Source: an uncultured Oscillospiraceae bacterium (GTDB taxonomy: Bacteria; Bacillota; Clostridia; Oscillospirales; Acutalibacteraceae). From it: a stretch of DNA of 9,417 bases. Position numbers and translations under genes: made by a program. The stretch is from NCBI GenBank assembly GCA_905193585.1, contig CAJJPG010000073.1:1-9417 (forward strand), written 5' to 3'. Below are positions 6,673 to 9,417 of this stretch, piece after piece (the first letter of the stretch is position 1; every line of letters begins with the position of its first letter). A model generated the notes under the pieces. It saw only the letters and a list, made by a program, of their open reading frames with translations. It made no database searches and was not told where the DNA came from.

Positions 6673-7689
6673 ATGAAAAGAATAATATGTTGTTTATTGG
6701 CGGCTCTGACCGTTTTCGGTCTTGCGGGCTGCGGGAAAAAGGCAAAAAGGCAGCTTTATAACGGCAAGCTTTCAAAATACATTACCCTTGCCGATTATAA
6801 GGGCTTAAAGGTTGATACCAAATCGGACGAATTTAAGGAATGTTACAATAACGTTATTTCATCTGATGTATCGGCAAACGATTTATATGTTAAAAAGACC
6901 GAGGGCACCGTTGCAAACGGCGACACCGCGAATATTGACTACACCGGCAAAAAGGACGGCGTTGCATTTGACGGCGGCACCGCAGCGGGGTATGACCTGA
7001 AAATCGGCTCAAATTCCTTTATAGAGGGATTTGAAACGGGGCTTATAGGCAAAAAAATCGGCGATACGGTGGATTTGAACCTTACCTTCCCCGAAAACTA
7101 CAATTCAGCCGAGCTTGCGGGAAAAGCGGTGGTTTTTACGGTTAAAATAAATTACGTTAAAACCGAGGAAGAAAGAAAACCCGAGGATTATTATTCTGAG
7201 CTTGGTTTTAAATCGCTCGATAAATACACCGCCGACGTGACCGAGCGCGCGGTTAAGAATTATCTGCTTGACAAGGTGAAAAGCGGCTCAAAAATAAAGG
7301 AATATCCGCAAACCGAGATTGACACTATGTACGGCTCTTATAAAAATATGCTTGAGCAAAATTTAAAGAGCAGCTACGGCGTTGACTTTGCGACATACCT
7401 TACTTCAAACAATATGACCGAGGAGTCGTTTAAAGAGAATCTTGTAAAAAATCAGATAAAGCCCGCAATGGATGAGCAGATGGTGGCTTACTCGATACTT
7501 GATAACGAAAAGCTGGGACTGAAGGACGAGGAAATAAATAAAAAGATTGACGAGACGGTTAAGAGCATAAACAATTCGCAGGTGACCGCCGAAACGGTTA
7601 AAAATTATTACGGCGAATATTATTTTGAGTATATGACCGTGAGCGAAAAGGTTGCCGATTATCTTTACAAAAACGCGAAAATTTCTTAA
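6673..7689 (+). CDS. Trigger-factor-like PPIase lipoprotein
   Basis: This is a predicted surface-anchored folding factor of 338 residues. The N-terminus MKRIICC followed by a hydrophobic stretch ends in the lipobox LAGC (17-20), so Cys20 would be lipidated and the protein exported. Residues 82-162 form an FKBP-type peptidyl-prolyl isomerase domain of trigger-factor character: NIDYTG (88-92 region), AFDGG near 98-102, IGSNSFIEGF (111-120), TFPENY (138-143) and AGKAVVF (149-155). Residues 170-338 are helical and align by eye with the trigger factor C-terminal chaperone arms, including KNYYGEYY near 310-317. The trigger-factor ribosome-binding domain (GFRxGxxP signature) is missing and replaced by the signal peptide. 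AGGAG (6662-6666), overlapping the prfB stop, gives a 6-base spacer. Export plus chaperone or isomerase activity is inferred from the domains; clients are unknown. Confidence 0.85.
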   Translation: MKRIICCLLAALTVFGLAGCGKKAKRQLYNGKLSKYITLADYKGLKVDTKSDEFKECYNNVISSDVSANDLYVKKTEGTVANGDTANIDYTGKKDGVAFDGGTAAGYDLKIGSNSFIEGFETGLIGKKIGDTVDLNLTFPENYNSAELAGKAVVFTVKINYVKTEEERKPEDYYSELGFKSLDKYTADVTERAVKNYLLDKVKSGSKIKEYPQTEIDTMYGSYKNMLEQNLKSSYGVDFATYLTSNNMTEESFKENLVKNQIKPAMDEQMVAYSILDNEKLGLKDEEINKKIDETVKSINNSQVTAETVKNYYGEYYFEYMTVSEKVADYLYKNAKIS

Positions 7690-8259
7690 ATGCGGTGCGA
7701 GGTAATAAATATCCGCACCGTGTTGAACGATGAATACCGCGATATATCGGCGCGGCAATCGGACGAGCTTAAAAAAAAGCTTGAAAACTGCACTGATGAC
7801 GATGTAAAGCGCACGCTTGCGGGCAGACTGCTGCTTGAAAGAATGATAAAGCGGATATACGGTAAAGAGCGCTTTGAGATTAAGTACAACAAAAACGGCA
7901 AGCCGCTTTGCGATTTTTGCTTTTTCAGCATTTCGCACTCGGGTGATTTTGCCGCAGTCGCCGTTTCGGACGATCCGATAGGCGTTGATATTCAAATTCC
8001 CGGCGGCTTTAAAAAACGCGAAAAATATATGCTTTTCTCCCCTGCCGAAAACGAATTTGTAAATGCGAAAGACTCCGAAAACCGTTTTTATACCCTTTGG
8101 ACGAGCAAAGAGGCATATATAAAGGCAGAGGGCGGCATACTTTCGGACGCGGCGAAGATTTCGCTTGTCAGCGGCGGAAAATTTAAAGAAAAGCTCGGAG
8201 AATATCGCTTTGAAACCGAAAAAACAGAGTCATATTATCTGGCGATGTGCTGTAAGTAG
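7690..8259 (+). CDS. Sfp-type 4'-phosphopantetheinyl transferase
   Basis: This enzyme moves the phosphopantetheine arm of coenzyme A onto a serine of acyl- or peptidyl-carrier proteins, converting apo to holo form. The 189-residue protein shows the family motifs in order: NGKPLC (69-74), FSISHS (79-84), IGVDIQ (97-102) and LWTSKEAYIK (136-145). Asp100 and Glu141 are the expected Mg2+ ligands. The position that is Glu in Sfp (DIE) is Gln102 here, a variant that may be tolerated. It is shorter than Sfp itself. The ATG directly follows the lipoprotein TAA (TAAATG) and lacks a Shine-Dalgarno sequence, suggesting translational coupling. No polyketide, peptide-synthetase or fatty-acid genes are nearby, so it may serve the general acyl carrier protein. 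That assignment is inference. Confidence 0.9.
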   Translation: MRCEVINIRTVLNDEYRDISARQSDELKKKLENCTDDDVKRTLAGRLLLERMIKRIYGKERFEIKYNKNGKPLCDFCFFSISHSGDFAAVAVSDDPIGVDIQIPGGFKKREKYMLFSPAENEFVNAKDSENRFYTLWTSKEAYIKAEGGILSDAAKISLVSGGKFKEKLGEYRFETEKTESYYLAMCCK

Positions 8260-8261
8260 TT

Positions 8262-9230
8262 ATGAAAATAGGAAACATTGAAATTAAAGGATATGCGGCT
8301 TTAGCGCCTATGGCAGGCGTTGCAGACCGCGCAATGCGCGAGCTGTGCCGCCATTACGGCGCGGCGTTTACCGTGGGCGAGCTTACAAGCTCGCGCGGGG
8401 TGGTGCTGAACGATAAAAAGTCGGCGGCGCTGCTTACCGCGTCGGATAAGGAGCGGCCGTTCGGTTCGCAACTTTTCGGCAACAACCCCGAAATAATGGC
8501 AGAGGCGGCAAGGGCTGCCTTGCGCTTTAACCCCGATTTTATTGATATAAATATGGGCTGCCCCGCGCCTAAGGTTGCGGCAAACGGCGGCGGCAGCGCG
8601 CTTATGAAGGAGCCGCTGTTAGCGGGTAAAATAGTGGCGGCGGTGGTGAAAGCCGTAAACATACCCGTAACGGTGAAAATGCGCACGGGCTATGATAATG
8701 AGAACATAAACGCGGTGTATTTATCGCAAATATGCGAAGACGCGGGGGCAGCGGCAATAACGGTGCACGGCAGAACGCGCCCGCAAATGTACGCCCCAGG
8801 TATTGATTACAAAACAATTGCCGAGGTTAAAAAAACGGTGACAATTCCCGTAATTGCAAACGGGGATATAACGGGCGGCAAAAGCGCCGAATATATGTAT
8901 TCGGCAACCGGGTGCGATATGGTGTCGGTCGGGCGGGCGGCAGAGGGCAACCCATTTATTTTTGCCGAAATAAACGCGTATTTTGAAAAAAAGCCCTATA
9001 AAAGACCGTCGCTTGAAGAACGTCTTAAGGTACTTAAAAAGCAAATTTTACTTATGAGCGAATATAAGGACCCGCATATAGCCATGCTTGAAGCGAGAAA
9101 GCACGCCGCGTGGTATATGCAGGGCTTAAACGGTGCCGCGGCTCTCAGAAGAATGTGCGGAGAAATAGGCAGTATGGCGGATGTTGATAATATCTGCGAA
9201 AAAGCACTTGAACAGAACAAAGATATGTGA
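8262..9230 (+). CDS. dusB: tRNA-dihydrouridine synthase, DusB-like
   Basis: This flavoenzyme reduces specific uridines in tRNA to dihydrouridine using FMN and NADPH. The 322-residue protein is a TIM-barrel Dus: PMAGVADR (16-23) at the FMN-binding start, GELTSS (39-44), DINMGCPAPK (95-104) with catalytic Cys100, VKMRTG (138-143), VHGRTR (168-173), ANGDI (199-203) and the phosphate-binding GRAAEGNP (224-231). A helical C-terminal domain follows. The loop after VHGRTR reads PQMYAPG instead of the more common QFYSG type. It begins 2 bases after the phosphopantetheinyl transferase stop with only a weak ribosome site, consistent with coupling. It is the last gene of the operon, with a hairpin 10 bases past its stop. 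Membership in the Dus family is secure; the DusB subclass is likely. Confidence 0.92.
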   Translation: MKIGNIEIKGYAALAPMAGVADRAMRELCRHYGAAFTVGELTSSRGVVLNDKKSAALLTASDKERPFGSQLFGNNPEIMAEAARAALRFNPDFIDINMGCPAPKVAANGGGSALMKEPLLAGKIVAAVVKAVNIPVTVKMRTGYDNENINAVYLSQICEDAGAAAITVHGRTRPQMYAPGIDYKTIAEVKKTVTIPVIANGDITGGKSAEYMYSATGCDMVSVGRAAEGNPFIFAEINAYFEKKPYKRPSLEERLKVLKKQILLMSEYKDPHIAMLEARKHAAWYMQGLNGAAALRRMCGEIGSMADVDNICEKALEQNKDM

Positions 9231-9239
9231 TAAAATAAT

Positions 9240-9269
9240 AAAGCGCATCGAAAAAGTCGACACGCTTTT
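9240..9269 (+). terminator. Predicted intrinsic terminator after dusB
   Basis: AAAGCG (9240-9245) pairs with CGCTTT (9263-9268), and TCGA (9248-9251) pairs with TCGA (9257-9260) around a short A-rich loop. A CA/CA internal mismatch lies between the two helices. The 3' arm ends in TTTT (9266-9269). It lies 10 bases past the dusB stop, where the five-gene transcript would be expected to end. The T-run is short and partly inside the stem, so strength is uncertain. Confidence 0.5.
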
Positions 9270-9346
9270 GGACGGGAATGCCGTTCGCAAAAATCGGAGA
9301 TTTTTGACTGCACTTTATCCCCGTGGGTACTCACCCCAGTGTTCTT
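9270..9346. other. Cluster of short hairpins, possible structured RNA or repeat
   Basis: Three adjacent structures fill this stretch. GGACGG (9270-9275) pairs with CCGTTC (9281-9286) around GAATG. CAAAAATC (9288-9295) pairs with GATTTTTG (9299-9306) around GGA. CACT (9311-9314) pairs with AGTG (9338-9341), enclosing the near-palindrome GTGGGTACTCAC (9323-9334). The second could act as a terminator in either direction. No open frame with a start codon and ribosome site was found. The role is unknown. Confidence 0.4.
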
Positions 9347-9373
9347 GAAAAATAGCTTTTAAAGCTATTTTTC
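9347..9373. repeat. Perfect 13-bp palindrome, terminator-like
   Basis: GAAAAATAGCTTT (9347-9359) and AAAGCTATTTTTC (9361-9373) are perfect reverse complements around a single central base. As RNA it would fold as a roughly 10-bp stem with a TTTTAAA loop. Each strand has an A-run in the 5' arm and a T-run in the 3' arm, the layout of a bidirectional intrinsic terminator. The A/T-rich stem makes it only moderately stable. Confidence 0.5.
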
Positions 9374-9384
9374 GCTTACAAGGT

Positions 9385-9415
9385 GTTTTTCCGCCGCGCA
9401 TGTCAGCGGAAAAAC
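9385..9415. repeat. Perfect 10-bp inverted repeat at the right edge
   Basis: GTTTTTCCGC (9385-9394) and GCGGAAAAAC (9406-9415) are exact reverse complements separated by 11 bases. The T-run is in the 5' arm and the A-run in the 3' arm on both strands, so it does not look like an intrinsic terminator. It may be an operator, part of a structured RNA, or one arm of a repeat that continues past the window. Confidence 0.5.
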
Positions 9416-9417
9416 GT

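Noticed and set aside
8996..9334. Minus-strand open frame of 112 codons overlapping dusB and the right-hand intergenic region
   Set aside because: Most of it is antisense to the conserved dusB C-terminus, its start lies in the hairpin cluster without a clear ribosome site, and no protein family is recognisable.
9208..9347. Plus-strand open frame through 9208-9347 ending at TGA after ...GYSPQCS
   Set aside because: It has no ATG or GTG start and no ribosome-binding site, overlaps dusB in another frame, and runs through the hairpins. It is more likely noncoding.

Overview
The window looks like chromosomal housekeeping sequence from a low-to-mid GC Firmicute, most likely an anaerobic Clostridia lineage (Oscillospiraceae or a relative). 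This is inferred from family variants, not from a marker gene. The FeoB has the CNACGKQ / CNGRFP / FPANE signatures I associate with clostridial homologues. The K+ system is of the Ktr type, there is a lipobox-bearing trigger-factor-like protein, and most ribosome-binding sites are AGGAG-type. I see no mobile element, CRISPR array, phage gene, rRNA or tRNA.

Layout. Positions 1-187 hold no gene I can support, only weak regulatory candidates. A 712-residue FeoB-type divalent metal transporter lies on the + strand at 188-2326. Facing it, with only 2 bases between the stop codons, is a minus-strand potassium-uptake pair: ktrB (membrane subunit, 3060-4421) followed by ktrA (cytoplasmic gating ring, 2329-2976). 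Their 83-base intercistronic gap is framed by a near-perfect 15-bp inverted repeat that runs from the ktrB stop codon almost to the ktrA ribosome-binding site. A compact divergent promoter region (about 4460-4580) separates ktrBA from a rightward five-gene unit.

The rightward unit is prmA (ribosomal protein L11 methyltransferase), prfB (release factor 2), a trigger-factor-like PPIase lipoprotein, an Sfp-type phosphopantetheinyl transferase and a DusB-type tRNA-dihydrouridine synthase. The gaps are 18, 9, 0 and 2 bases, so it is very probably one transcript. The theme is the translation apparatus and protein maturation: L11 methylation, termination, tRNA modification, a surface folding factor and carrier-protein activation. 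After dusB, 9231-9417 has no convincing gene but holds a run of back-to-back hairpins. The first is a plausible operon terminator. The rest could be a structured RNA or an interspersed repeat.

I did not find a clearly new multi-gene system. The points most worth a second look are the ktrB-ktrA intercistronic hairpin, the hairpin cluster at the right edge, the secreted trigger-factor derivative, the FeoB variant without FeoA, and a prfB that lacks the usual autoregulatory frameshift.
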